DNA of 64,000 nt, taken from positions 3,281,001 to 3,345,000 of the forward strand of contig NZ_CP155567.1 in NCBI RefSeq assembly GCF_039696035.1, written 5' to 3'. Made by a program: the position numbers and the translations under genes. Source of the stretch: Microbulbifer sp. SAOS-129_SWC. GTDB taxonomy: Bacteria > Pseudomonadota > Gammaproteobacteria > Pseudomonadales > Cellvibrionaceae. The notes under the pieces are model-generated. The model worked only from the letters and a program-made list of their open reading frames with translations. It was not told where the DNA came from and did no database searches. Every line of letters begins with the position of its first letter. The first letter of the stretch is position 1. Positions 47,648 to 56,799 of this stretch are shown here, in pieces.

Positions 47648-49085
47648 TTGGCTCGCCCAGCTGGCCCTGTCCAGCCTGATTTCCGTCGCTGTCGGTTTGG
47701 CATTACTCGGCACACTGGCGCTGCTGGCCCGTCGGCTGGTGTGGCTGCACGGCTGGCGCGAACCCTGGCTGGCGGCGGCGGTACTGACCTTCGCCAGCTT
47801 TGTGTTGGGGTTCCTGCCCGCCGGGGAAACGGCGCCGGGTATCGCGCTGAGCCTGCCGGCGTGGACAGCACCGGTCGCGGCGGGCGCCGATGGTATTGCG
47901 CTCACGGCGACAACCGCCGACGCGGCTGACTCCTGGCGCTGGGGGCTCCTGGCCTGGGGTCTGCTCTGGGCGCTGGGTGGCGCCATCAGCGTGGGCCGCC
48001 TGGTATGGGGGCAGCGGCGACTGGCCCGGCTGCTCAGGCACGGCAGGTCGCTGCCGGCAACGGGCGAACTGGCCCGCCACCTGGGTGTACGGGATGCCCC
48101 CGCGAAATTGCGGCTGGTGTTGGTGGAAGCGCAGATCTCTCCCTTCGCGACCGCCCTGCCGGCACCGACCCTGGTGCTCAGCCAGTGGACCCTCGACAAC
48201 CTGTCGCTGGAGCAGATCCGCCTGGTGGTGCGCCACGAACTGGAACACCTGGCGCGGCGCGATCCGCTGGCGGTACTCGGCCTGCAGTGCATGGCGGCAC
48301 TGCTGTGGTTCAACTGGCCGCTGAAAGCGCTGGCGAAACGGGCCGTGGATGCCCTCGAGCAGGGGTGTGATGAACAGGTACTCGGAGAGGAAAACCAGAG
48401 TCGGCGAAGGGCCTATGCAGAGGCAATGCTCAAGACCCTTCGCCAAACCGCGACAGCTCACGGCAATGATCCTGTCGCGGCCTTCTCAAAGCAAAACCCT
48501 CTATCACAAAACCAAAGGAGCTTCACATTGAGAATACGGCATATTCTGAACGGCAAACCGAGCGCCCGCAAGGGCTCCAACAGGGCCCTATGGTCCCTGA
48601 CCCTGGCCGGCGGTGCCTTGATACTGGGGCTACAGCCACAGCTGGCACAGGCCGGCAAGGTTGCGGAAGCCTTCATCAACCCGCTGCCCGAGGCCAGGGT
48701 CACCTCCAGCTTCGGGATGCGCGCCTGGCCGATCAAGGACACACAATACAAGCAACAGCGCCTGCATCGGGGCATCGACCTGGCCGCACCCAGCGGCACC
48801 CCGGTGCAAGTGCCCGGCGCCGGCGTGGTGACCTTTTCCGGTACCATGGGAGACCACGGTGAAGTGATCATCATCGATCACGGCAAGGGCGTGGAGACCC
48901 TCTATGCGCATCTGGACAAACGTCTCGTGCGCAAGGGCGACAGGGTCGAACAGGGTCAGGTTCTCGGGCTCGTGGGCAGCTCCGGCAAGGCTACCGGTCC
49001 GCACCTGCACTGGGAGTTGCACCGCAACGGCAAGCTGGTGGATCCGGCCAGCCAGGTGCCGGCTCTGGCACAACAGAAGCCGTAG
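47640..49085 (+). CDS. BlaR1-like M56 metallopeptidase fused to an M23 endopeptidase
   Basis: A 481-residue membrane protein. The N-terminal half is an M56 sensor peptidase with several hydrophobic helices and HELEH at 199-203, plus the downstream EQGCDEQV (E240). Residues 316-337 form another hydrophobic segment ending LAQA. The C-terminal M23 (LytM) domain keeps its zinc ligands H376/D380 (HRGIDLAAPSGTPV) and HLHW (H455, H457), so it should be an active peptidoglycan endopeptidase. The gene overlaps the BlaI gene. An in-frame TTG at 48528 preceded by AAAGGAG could start a separate M23 protein with its own signal peptide. The role may be sensing and remodelling of the cell wall. Confidence 0.9.
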   Translation: MNDWLAQLALSSLISVAVGLALLGTLALLARRLVWLHGWREPWLAAAVLTFASFVLGFLPAGETAPGIALSLPAWTAPVAAGADGIALTATTADAADSWRWGLLAWGLLWALGGAISVGRLVWGQRRLARLLRHGRSLPATGELARHLGVRDAPAKLRLVLVEAQISPFATALPAPTLVLSQWTLDNLSLEQIRLVVRHELEHLARRDPLAVLGLQCMAALLWFNWPLKALAKRAVDALEQGCDEQVLGEENQSRRRAYAEAMLKTLRQTATAHGNDPVAAFSKQNPLSQNQRSFTLRIRHILNGKPSARKGSNRALWSLTLAGGALILGLQPQLAQAGKVAEAFINPLPEARVTSSFGMRAWPIKDTQYKQQRLHRGIDLAAPSGTPVQVPGAGVVTFSGTMGDHGEVIIIDHGKGVETLYAHLDKRLVRKGDRVEQGQVLGLVGSSGKATGPHLHWELHRNGKLVDPASQVPALAQQKP

Positions 49086-49092
49086 ACCAGCG

Positions 49093-49125
49093 AGGCGCCT
49101 GCGGGCGCCTTGTCTGCTTCTTTAC
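49093..49125 (+). terminator. Likely terminator after the M56-M23 gene
   Basis: AGGCGCC (49093-49099) pairs with GGCGCCT (49104-49110) around TGCG, followed by a T-rich but interrupted tail. Confidence 0.5.
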
Positions 49126-49859
49126 CAGGGCAGCACACTGCCATCCCAGAACAGCAGTTTGCCGCTGTCCTCGGCCTCCAGCTTCTCCAGCACATCGACG
49201 ATTCGCGCGGCGCTCTGCGCCGGCGTATAGAGCTTGTCCGCGGCAATATTTTGCTGGAAGGGTTTGGACAGCGTGGTGTCTGTGGTGCCCGGGTGCACGG
49301 CAACCACACAACTGCCGGGCACGCGCCGGCCCCACTCGATCGACAGGTTGCGCACCAGCATATTCAGCGCCGCCTTGCTCATGCGATAGCTGTACCAGCC
49401 GCCGAGAAAGTTGTCGCCGATGCTGCCGACCTTGGCCGACAGCGACGCCCACAGCAGCGGCCGGCGCCGCTGCAGCAGCGGTGCCAGTGCCCGGGCGACA
49501 TGGATATGGGTGAGCACATTGACGCGCATCGACTGCAACAGCCAGTCGTCGTCGCACTGTTCGAGGGATTTTTCCGGGCCGTGGCGATCCGAGTGCAGCA
49601 GGCCGCAACAGTGGATCACCCAGTCCGGCAACTCTGGCTGGGCGGCGATAAAATCCCGTGTTTCGGCCATGGACTCCGGCTCGGTCAGCTGCGCACACAG
49701 GTGCGCGCCACCGCGGTCGGCAAAGGGCGACTGCGGCGCGCGGCTGATGGTCAGCAGCTGCAGTTGCGGGTGGCGGCGCAGCAGCTCAGCGCCGATGGCG
49801 CAGGCGAGTCCGCCGCTGGCACCCGCAAGCAGTACGGATTGCGGCTTGGAAAAATGCAT
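49122..49859 (-). CDS. Short-chain dehydrogenase/reductase (C-factor-like)
   Basis: A 245-residue SDR. The cofactor loop is VLLAGASGGLACAIGAELL and the catalytic YxxxK is YSYRMSKAALNMLVR. WVIHCCGLLH replaces the usual NNAG. PGSCVVAVHPGTTDTTLSKPF is typical of C-factor/CsgA-like SDRs. The substrate is unknown. It is downstream of the decarboxylase gene on the same strand. Confidence 0.88.
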   Translation of the reverse strand: MHFSKPQSVLLAGASGGLACAIGAELLRRHPQLQLLTISRAPQSPFADRGGAHLCAQLTEPESMAETRDFIAAQPELPDWVIHCCGLLHSDRHGPEKSLEQCDDDWLLQSMRVNVLTHIHVARALAPLLQRRRPLLWASLSAKVGSIGDNFLGGWYSYRMSKAALNMLVRNLSIEWGRRVPGSCVVAVHPGTTDTTLSKPFQQNIAADKLYTPAQSAARIVDVLEKLEAEDSGKLLFWDGSVLPW

Positions 49860-49898
49860 CCAGCCTCCCTGCCGGATTTTGCTGTCGGCGCCGCGGGT

Positions 49899-51911
49899 TC
49901 AGCCGCGGGCGGATTTGGACGTTTTGCCTTTCGGTTTGTCCGCTGACTTGTCCGCAGGTTCGTCGCGCACCACGCGCAACAGCGGCTCGTCGGAACGGAA
50001 GATCAGGCCATGAATCTCGGTGGCGTTCTGCCCCTGCAACAGCTGCTGCAGGTATTGCACGATCGGCGCGGAGATTTCCTGGCCCGGCACCAGTACCGGA
50101 ATGCCCGGCGGATAGGGCACGATCTCATCAGCGCTGGTGCGGCCCACCAGATTGCGCGCCGCCTCGATGCCGTTGTCCATCAGCGGCAGCTCTTCGGTGT
50201 CGGCAAAGTAGGCGTCCGCCGGCAGGCAGGTGAAACGCGTGAACTCCGGCAGGCGTCGCGGCGTCGGCGCGTGGGAGCGCTTGCGCGGGCTGCGCGCCAG
50301 CTGCTTGAACGCGTGAATCAGCCGCAGCAGTTTGCTCTCGGTGCTGCCCAGGGTCACCAGCACGCTGACAGTATTGTAGGTGGTCTTCTCCACCTGAATA
50401 CCGTACTGGTCGAACAGCTTGATCTGCATCTCGTTGCCGGAGAAGCCACTGGCGGAGATATCGATGGTGACCTTGGTCGGATCGAGACGGATGTTGTCTC
50501 CCGCCAGCGGCGCGGCGATCAGGTCATCGCGGGTCAATGCGCGGAAGACGCCGGTCTCATCCACGGCCTTGCGCAGGGTCTTGACCATCTGCAGGCACTG
50601 CTCGAGGCGCCCGTAACCTTCCATCGCCACCTGTTTGCGCGCCACGTCCAGGCTCGCAATCATCGCGTATTGCGGGCTGGTGGACGCGTGCATGTTGAGG
50701 TTTTCGCGGAAGCGGTGATCGTCGAAATCCGGGTCCTGCACGTGGATCATGCTGGCCTGGGAGAAGGCCGACAGCATCTTGTGCGTACTCTGGGTCACAT
50801 AGTCGGCACCGCACTCCAGCGCGGTCGGGCGCAGTTCCGGGTGGAAGTAGCCGTGCGCGTACCAGGCCTCGTCGACCAGCACCTTGACACCGCGCTCGTG
50901 GGCCAATTCGATGATCGGTTTCAGGTCGTAGCGCAGGCCGTCGTAGGTACAGGAGGTCAACACCAGCAGGCGCGCGTCGCCGTGCTCGTCCAGTGCCTGT
51001 TCGATATCGGCGCGCTTGACCGGGCCGTAGATACCGAACTCCGGGTGCAGCACGGATTTCAGGTACACCGGCTCGCAGCGGTTCATCACGATCGCGTGGT
51101 GGACCGACTTGTGGCAGGCCTGGTCGACAATGATCTTGCCGCCGCCGCCGAGAATCTGCTGGATCACTACCTTGTTGGCAGTGGAAGTGCCGTTGGTCAG
51201 GAAAAAGGTGTGTTCGGCCCCAAACGCCTGGGCGGCCAGGTCCTGCGCCTCCTGGATCACCGAGTGCGGTTCCAGCAGGCTGTCGAGTACCTGCACGGAT
51301 ACCGACAGGTCGGTATTGAACACGTGCTCGCCCATAAAGCGGTAGAAGTCGCCAACCCAGGGACTGTTGCGCAGGCTGTCGCCGCCGGAGTGACCGGGCG
51401 TATGCCAGGCGTCGCGGGCAGAGAAAACGTACTCTTTCAGCGTGTCGGCAAAGGGCGTGGAAGCGCGGCGGGCGACGAACGCCTGCACCAGGCGGAACAT
51501 CTGGTTGAAGTTGCACTCGCGGCGGTCGAACAACTCGTCGAAGCGCTGGCGCACCGATACCGACAGATCGCAGCCCTGCGCCACCAGGAACACATTCAGC
51601 TGCGCGCGCAGGCTGTGCAAGCGATCCACCAGCGCCTCGGCCGCGGCCAAACCGCCGGCGTCAGCGCCGGCGTCGACGATCAATGCCTGCAGGGTATCCT
51701 GCCGCAGCGCCAGCTGTTCCGCCGCGGCGCTGGTCACCGACTCGAACTGTAATCCGTAGGGATTTTCGTGCTGTGCAGCGGTGACGTTCAGGGCGCCGAC
51801 CCAGGTGTCGACCAGCTCGCGGTCGTCGCTGACCAGCGCCACGCGGCACTCCAGCGGCTGTACTTTTTCGCTCAGGTTGCCCAGATCAGGCATCTTCAGT
51901 TCCAAACCCAT
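49899..51911 (-). CDS. Orn/Lys/Arg decarboxylase family PLP enzyme
   Basis: A 670-residue fold-type I decarboxylase. It has an N-terminal receiver-like wing domain (VALVSDDRELVDTWVGAL), the PLP domain with FFLTNGTSTANKVVIQQIL, DQACHKSVHHAIV and VLVDEAWYAHGYFH, and the Schiff-base lysine in TQSTHKMLSAFSQASMIHV. A C-terminal domain ends with a Lys/Ser-rich tail (DKSADKPKGKTSKSARG). It probably decarboxylates ornithine, lysine or arginine; the substrate is not determinable by eye. The start could be ATG 51911 or 51890. The upstream 51912-52138 region is AT-rich leader with a CGGGGC/GCCCCG hairpin at 52001-52016. Confidence 0.9.
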   Translation of the reverse strand: MGLELKMPDLGNLSEKVQPLECRVALVSDDRELVDTWVGALNVTAAQHENPYGLQFESVTSAAAEQLALRQDTLQALIVDAGADAGGLAAAEALVDRLHSLRAQLNVFLVAQGCDLSVSVRQRFDELFDRRECNFNQMFRLVQAFVARRASTPFADTLKEYVFSARDAWHTPGHSGGDSLRNSPWVGDFYRFMGEHVFNTDLSVSVQVLDSLLEPHSVIQEAQDLAAQAFGAEHTFFLTNGTSTANKVVIQQILGGGGKIIVDQACHKSVHHAIVMNRCEPVYLKSVLHPEFGIYGPVKRADIEQALDEHGDARLLVLTSCTYDGLRYDLKPIIELAHERGVKVLVDEAWYAHGYFHPELRPTALECGADYVTQSTHKMLSAFSQASMIHVQDPDFDDHRFRENLNMHASTSPQYAMIASLDVARKQVAMEGYGRLEQCLQMVKTLRKAVDETGVFRALTRDDLIAAPLAGDNIRLDPTKVTIDISASGFSGNEMQIKLFDQYGIQVEKTTYNTVSVLVTLGSTESKLLRLIHAFKQLARSPRKRSHAPTPRRLPEFTRFTCLPADAYFADTEELPLMDNGIEAARNLVGRTSADEIVPYPPGIPVLVPGQEISAPIVQYLQQLLQGQNATEIHGLIFRSDEPLLRVVRDEPADKSADKPKGKTSKSARG

Positions 51912-52138
51912 ATTCGTTATCCATCAGCATAGCCCGGCGTTGCCTGGCGGCCGCTGTCTCGTCCATCGTTTAACTTTTTGATTTTATTTAGCTTTTCAAT
52001 CGGGGCCGAGGCCCCGCCAATAGATGGGAGGAGATACTAAAGGAGGCGGACGCGGATTTCCGCGAACTGGCGGCATTTAGCGATATTTGCCAAAAGGTGA
52101 CAGGGAAACGAAATTGGATGTCGTTTAACCGTGGCTAA

Positions 52139-52543
52139 TCAGAACTTTGCGCTTCGCACCCTGCCGTCGAACTGCAGGCAGTCATCGACCCGCTGGCGCT
52201 GGACAGTCGACAGCTTCGCCAGCGGGAAGTAAGCCAGCTCCGAGTGCTCGTCGGAGAGCACGATGCTGCCGGAATCGCTGAAGTGGGCGCGGAAGATAAA
52301 TACGTGGGAATGGTAGACGCGGTGGTAGTAGACACCGCTCAGGTAATCGATGCGCACCTCCCGCCCCAGCTCCTCGCGGCACTCGCGCAGCAGCGCTTCG
52401 TGCACGGTTTCCCCCGGGTCGAGAGCGCCGCCGGGCAGCCCCCAGTTGCGATCGGCATAGGTGGCGCGCAGCTGCAGCACCTCACCGATTTCATTGGTAA
52501 TCACGGCGTGGGCGCTGAGGCGGTAGGTGTCGTCAAAGGACAT
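52139..52543 (-). CDS. NUDIX hydrolase
   Basis: A 134-residue protein with a complete Nudix box: GGALDPGETVHEALLRECREELG. Preceded by WGLP, it fits small hydrolases of nucleoside diphosphate derivatives. The start MSFDDTYRLSAHAVITNE at 52543 fits the family. Specific substrate unknown. Confidence 0.92.
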   Translation of the reverse strand: MSFDDTYRLSAHAVITNEIGEVLQLRATYADRNWGLPGGALDPGETVHEALLRECREELGREVRIDYLSGVYYHRVYHSHVFIFRAHFSDSGSIVLSDEHSELAYFPLAKLSTVQRQRVDDCLQFDGRVRSAKF

Positions 52544-52713
52544 GAGGCCGACAGCGGAATGCGAGAGGCGGGACACGCGGCGCCCGAGCGCCAATACCAG
52601 ATCGCCGTGGGCCGCGCCCAGCGCCGGATTCGATGCTACGTACGGCGCGCCCTACGCGGCGACAATTCGGCATTCCGCCCTCCTCATTCCGCCTTCCTTA
52701 TGCTGTATGCCAA

Positions 52714-53829
52714 TCAAAATCCCTGAGCCAGCTCGAAGCCAATGCCGAGCGTCTGCACCGACTCATCGTAGTCGATCAGGCTCTCGCCGTAGCCATTAAA
52801 ATATTTCACATAGCCGCGCACCCGGTTGCCGATCGGGAAGCCCCAGCGCAACTCCACTGCGCCGCGGTTCTGCGACTGCAGGTTGTTGCGCAGCAGCACG
52901 GAAAACTTTTGCCCGGCGCCGCGATAGCCGGCGGTCAGCTCGAAATATCCGAGGTAATCCTCGATATCCGGGTTGTCGTCGTTCTCGGCCTTTTCCGGAA
53001 TCCGGTACCAGGGTTTGAAGGTGAAGAAATAGTTGTCGCGCTCGAAGAAGAAATTGGCGTAAACCCGGTTCCAGCTGCGCGACAGTGGCTCGCTGCGGCC
53101 GTTGGACTGGTGGTTGAACGCCAGCTGGTTGGCCACGTTGCGAAAACCCAGCAGGCTCCAGTCGTTGAGCCAGGTCATGATCAGTTCCGGCTCGTGGTTA
53201 GTCTCGCGAAACGGCGCCGAATCCTCGGAGTTGTAGGCCTGCCAGAAACTGCGGTTGGTGTAGGCGACACTCATGAACGAGGCCTTGCCGAGGAAGCCGC
53301 GCCACACCGGCACCTGCACCGACAACTGGAACTGCACTTCGATGCGATCCAGGGCCACCGGCGTCCCGGCGTTTTCAAAATCCTCGAAGCCGGCCTTGTT
53401 CGGCGCCGGGTTGTAGACCACCGGCAGCAGGTAATTGGTCTTGTGCGAGGCCAGCGTAAACGGGTTGCTGGCGGCGTCGCGGATCGCCTCCGCGCGCTCG
53501 CTGACCCTGGGCTGGTTTGGCGCTTCGGCTTCCGGAGTCGGTTCCGGCACCGAGCTGAACACCGGGCGCGGCGCCCGTTCCGATGGCTGTATGCGCGCCT
53601 CACGGGCACAGAAATCACGCATTTCCTGCACGGTGATATCGGCCGGCGCGACCAGCAGTTGCTCGCTGAGACAGGCCTCTTCGCGCTGCTCTACAGTGAG
53701 CCTGGGATCTTCCTGATGCTGTGATTCGTTATCGCCCGCTGCTGCGGGCGGCTCGGCAACGACGGGGGTGGCAATGGTGAGCACCCACAGCAGGTGGGCG
53801 GCGGTAAACAGGTAGCGGCGACGCAACAA
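52714..53829 (-). CDS. pldA: Outer-membrane phospholipase A (OMPLA)
   Basis: A 371-residue protein with a signal peptide (LLWVLTIATPVVA-E), a roughly 100-residue acidic linker and the 12-strand OMPLA barrel. Catalytic motifs are SVAYTNRSFWQAYN and FNHQSNGRSEPLSRSWNRVY with the histidine-serine pair. Unlike E. coli PldA (about 290 aa) it has an N-terminal extension with spaced cysteines (EEACLSEQLL, RDFCAREAR). It hydrolyses phospholipids mislocalised to the outer leaflet. Confidence 0.93.
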   Translation of the reverse strand: MLRRRYLFTAAHLLWVLTIATPVVAEPPAAAGDNESQHQEDPRLTVEQREEACLSEQLLVAPADITVQEMRDFCAREARIQPSERAPRPVFSSVPEPTPEAEAPNQPRVSERAEAIRDAASNPFTLASHKTNYLLPVVYNPAPNKAGFEDFENAGTPVALDRIEVQFQLSVQVPVWRGFLGKASFMSVAYTNRSFWQAYNSEDSAPFRETNHEPELIMTWLNDWSLLGFRNVANQLAFNHQSNGRSEPLSRSWNRVYANFFFERDNYFFTFKPWYRIPEKAENDDNPDIEDYLGYFELTAGYRGAGQKFSVLLRNNLQSQNRGAVELRWGFPIGNRVRGYVKYFNGYGESLIDYDESVQTLGIGFELAQGF

Positions 53830-54053
53830 AACTCTCTCCCTGGCAGGGTCTCTCCAATGCGTCGCAAGCTTACACTGGAAGCGCCGGGAATTTCGCTAAT
53901 TATCTGGCAGATTGCGCAATAAACCAGCCGGGCAGACCATCGCTGCTGAAGTCGCCGACGAAACCGCGCGCGGCACGTGAGTGGAAAAGAGTGACCGGGG
54001 CTCGCACCAGACTTTACACGAAAAGAAGAAGTAACCGACAGGATCGGCGCCGG

Positions 54054-54773
54054 CTACAACAGGGTTGTGAGTTGCGGCGACCACTCCAGATCGCGCAGGC
54101 GCACCTGCCACAGGCGCCCGGTGCTGGAGGGCCAGTCGTAGCCGACCAGCAATCCCCTGCCGTCGACAAAACAGTGCGCATCGCGCTCCGCCTCGTCACC
54201 CTGATAGACGAAACCGGTGACGTCCGCACCCAGCTCCTGGGCGCCCTGAGTGGCCGTGTCGCCGGCCAGCAGGCGCGCGCTGCGGTGGCTGATGCGCGGC
54301 GCCAGCAGTTTGCCGCGCTGCGACGGGTCGACGATATCCGGGCTGACCACTTCGAGGCCATCGCGGCACTGCAGCAACTTGAGCAGCAAAGGCCCCATGA
54401 ATATACGCATCAGAGGAAACAGCAGGCGGTTGCGCCCGTTCAGCTGCGCCTCCTGCGGACCATTGGGACCACTCCAGCGCGCCTCGATAATATCCCCCAA
54501 CTGCGGTTGCGCCGCTGCACTCTGCAGCTGGTAGCACGCGGAGACCTCGTCCACTTCATCACGCCAGGTGATACGGCACTCGCTGACCAGACCGCCGCAG
54601 AGCACCGCGCCCACCTCCATGCCGAAACCGCGCTCGCCGACCAGGCGCTGGCTCAACAGCAAACGCCGCCCCCGGTCATCATCGCCCAGCTGCCAGTGAT
54701 CCTGTACCGGCATTTCGCGGCCATCACAACAGTAGTAGTAACGGCCCTGCGCCAAAGTGGAGCTCATACGCAT
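54054..54773 (-). CDS. Hypothetical protein
   Basis: A 239-residue soluble protein of unknown family (MRMSSTLAQGRYYYCCDGREMPVQDHWQL...). Apart from one moderately hydrophobic stretch (LLFPLMRIFMGPLLLKLL) it has no transmembrane or signal sequence. The pattern of short strands and YDWPSSTGRLWQVRL near the end suggests a lipocalin-like or SRPBCC-like beta fold, but that is only an impression. GGGAGGA before the ATG at 54773 fixes the start. The 54774-55119 gap contains a small hairpin (ACTCG/CGAGT near 54827-54840) in its leader and no other gene. Confidence 0.75.
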   Translation of the reverse strand: MRMSSTLAQGRYYYCCDGREMPVQDHWQLGDDDRGRRLLLSQRLVGERGFGMEVGAVLCGGLVSECRITWRDEVDEVSACYQLQSAAAQPQLGDIIEARWSGPNGPQEAQLNGRNRLLFPLMRIFMGPLLLKLLQCRDGLEVVSPDIVDPSQRGKLLAPRISHRSARLLAGDTATQGAQELGADVTGFVYQGDEAERDAHCFVDGRGLLVGYDWPSSTGRLWQVRLRDLEWSPQLTTLL

Positions 54774-55119
54774 GGCAAAATCCTCCCTGTCCCGCGCGCA
54801 CAATTTTGATGCACAACTGCACCGACTCGATAACGAGTGCTGCAGAAAGTATTGCACAAGGGGGGATGCACTGTGCCGCGTTTGACGCGCGGATACACTC
54901 CGCAGATCGCGGCTTGAATTACGGGCCGGTGGCCCCGCAAAAACGCCGCGGCCTGGGCGTTATGCGGGGCCGGAGATATGCGGGGAGAGAAGTCTATAGA
55001 AACCGTGAATATTCCCCGACTGCATCAAGCGCCATGCAACGCGCAAGCACTATCGACTATTTCGCTCGATCCAGTCGGGTTCACTCAAGCCGGCCGGTCA
55101 ACGGCCGCGCAGCGCACGG

Positions 55120-55617
55120 CTACAGGTAGCGCTGCCAGAATTCTGCCTGCCCCATTTCCTCATCCAGCGTGTAGGCCTTGAAGCCGCATTTGCGATAGGC
55201 GACCTGGGCGGGCAGGTTTTTTTCCAGCACTTCGAGTGTCAGCTTGCAACAGCCACGGCGCTTGGCCTCGGCGGCGACCAGATCCAGCATGGCTCCGCAC
55301 ACGCCCTCGCCGCGGGCGCGCTCGCTGACCACGACATCGTGGATATTCACCAGCGGCTGGCACATAAAGGTGGAAAAGCCCATCAGGCAATTCACCAGCC
55401 CCAGCGCCTCGTCGCCGCGGTAAGCCAGTACACTGAACGCGCCGGGAAATTCCGCGAGTTTCTCCACAAGCTGGGTGCGACACTTCTCCGACAGCGGCTC
55501 GCCGCCACCGAACGGATCCTGCGAATACGCCTCCATCAGCGCAATGATATCGCGCCCGTGACGGGCATCGCGGTAGTCGGCAATCAGCGTGGTCAGGGCG
55601 GTAGCGGTCTCGTTCAT
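55120..55617 (-). CDS. GNAT-family N-acetyltransferase
   Basis: A 165-residue acetyltransferase. The acetyl-CoA loop is VSERARGEGVCGAMLDLVAAEAKRRGCCKLTLEVLEKN, a classic GNAT motif A/B, followed by AYRKCGFKAY. The substrate is unknown. It may be co-transcribed with the small Arg-rich ORF 12 nt upstream. Confidence 0.92.
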   Translation of the reverse strand: MNETATALTTLIADYRDARHGRDIIALMEAYSQDPFGGGEPLSEKCRTQLVEKLAEFPGAFSVLAYRGDEALGLVNCLMGFSTFMCQPLVNIHDVVVSERARGEGVCGAMLDLVAAEAKRRGCCKLTLEVLEKNLPAQVAYRKCGFKAYTLDEEMGQAEFWQRYL

Positions 55618-55629
55618 TGCAGCTCCGGT

Positions 55630-55842
55630 TCAGGATTGATCGTCGATATCGGCTTGCAGGGGCACCAGCGCGCCCTCCGGATCGATTTCACCGGCGCTGC
55701 CGACATTACCGAAACGCCGCAGGTAGTTGCGGGTGCGAAAGCGCTGCGCGACCAGCCAGCGCACGCGGGCACGGTGGCGGTGCAGAGGGGTGCTGCGGTA
55801 GGGGCGGCGGCGGCGCGGCCGCTGACGAACGGTTCTGGGCAT
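55630..55842 (-). CDS. Small Arg-rich protein (putative)
   Basis: A 70-residue open frame, MPRTVRQRPRRRRPYRSTPLH..., with a strongly basic N-terminal half and an acidic C-terminus. A GGAG site at the right distance precedes the ATG, and GC-rich third positions look like real coding. It overlaps the non-coding part of the carbonic anhydrase upstream region and ends 12 nt before the GNAT start. No family recognised; it could be a nucleic-acid-binding microprotein or a spurious frame. Confidence 0.45.
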   Translation of the reverse strand: MPRTVRQRPRRRRPYRSTPLHRHRARVRWLVAQRFRTRNYLRRFGNVGSAGEIDPEGALVPLQADIDDQS

Positions 55843-55999
55843 GACTCCACTCGGTCCGGTTGGGGCCGCTGGTTGGCCACCAGCGCCAAGAATTCGCGCG
55901 AAGGGTAGCAGGGACGCGGGGTCGAGTACACCGCCGCTTGGCCGTGGGCGACAAAGCGGCTATGCTGGAACGATCGCGCACAGCCAGAAGGAATTCCCA

Positions 56000-56656
56000 T
56001 TGCGCCCCCTGGATCACCTGCTCAAGAATAACCGGCAATGGTCCCTCGCCACTCGCGATGACAAGCCCGATTTCTTCCTCAAGCTCTCCGAGCAACAGAC
56101 CCCGGAATACCTGTGGATCGGCTGCGCAGACAGCCGCGTACCGGCCAACGAAATCGTCGGCCTGCTGCCGGGCGAACTGTTCGTACACCGCAACGTCGCC
56201 AATGTGGTGGTCCACACCGACCTCAACTGCCTGTCGGTGCTCCAGTATGCGGTGGAAATCCTCAAAGTGCGGCACATCATCGTCTGCGGCCATTATGGTT
56301 GCGGCGGCGTGCAGGCGGCGCTGGAGAACAGCCAGCTGGGGCTGATCGACAACTGGCTGCGCCACATCCAGGACGTTCGCGATAAACACCACACGCTGAT
56401 CGACCTGTTCCAGCAGAAGGAGCGTATGGACCTGCTGTGCGAACTCAACGTGCTCGAGCAGGTCATCCACGTTTGCCAGACCACCATCGTGCGCGACGCC
56501 TGGCGCCGCGGCCAGCCCCTGTCCGTGAATGGCTGGGTTTACGGGCTCAAGGACGGCCTGGTCCACGATCTCGGCATTTCCATTTCCGGACCGGAGAAAA
56601 TTGCCGAGATTTACCACAGTGCGCTGACCAATATCGCCCAGCGCGACGCCGAGTAG
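56000..56656 (+). CDS. can: Beta-class carbonic anhydrase
   Basis: A 218-residue zinc enzyme interconverting CO2 and bicarbonate. Ligands are visible in WIGCADSRVPANEI (Cys, with Asp-Arg) and VCGHYGCGGV (His and Cys). The start appears to be TTG at 56000 (encoding the family-typical (M)RPLDHLLKNNRQW) with AAGGAAT upstream; the in-frame ATG at 55841 would add about 53 residues of low-quality sequence. It is divergent from the GNAT pair. Confidence 0.93.
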   Translation: MRPLDHLLKNNRQWSLATRDDKPDFFLKLSEQQTPEYLWIGCADSRVPANEIVGLLPGELFVHRNVANVVVHTDLNCLSVLQYAVEILKVRHIIVCGHYGCGGVQAALENSQLGLIDNWLRHIQDVRDKHHTLIDLFQQKERMDLLCELNVLEQVIHVCQTTIVRDAWRRGQPLSVNGWVYGLKDGLVHDLGISISGPEKIAEIYHSALTNIAQRDAE

Positions 56657-56695
56657 CAGACTTCCGCGGCCATTTTCCTTAAACTCCACACCAGA

Positions 56696-56715
56696 CCCGG
56701 CCATGGCCGGGTTTT
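56696..56715 (+). terminator. Terminator after the carbonic anhydrase gene
   Basis: CCCGGC pairs with GCCGGG around CATG (56696-56711), followed by TTTT. Confidence 0.7.
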
Positions 56716-56799
56716 CCTTAGGGCCCGGCGCTTGATGGCCGGACAGCGGGCTGCCGAAAAAACCTTTTCCGCAGCCCGCCAAGTATTTCGGGAGAATGC

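Noticed and set aside
50010..51752. 580-codon open frame antisense to the Orn/Lys/Arg decarboxylase
   Set aside because: Shadow frame with no recognisable motif; the decarboxylase is clearly the gene.
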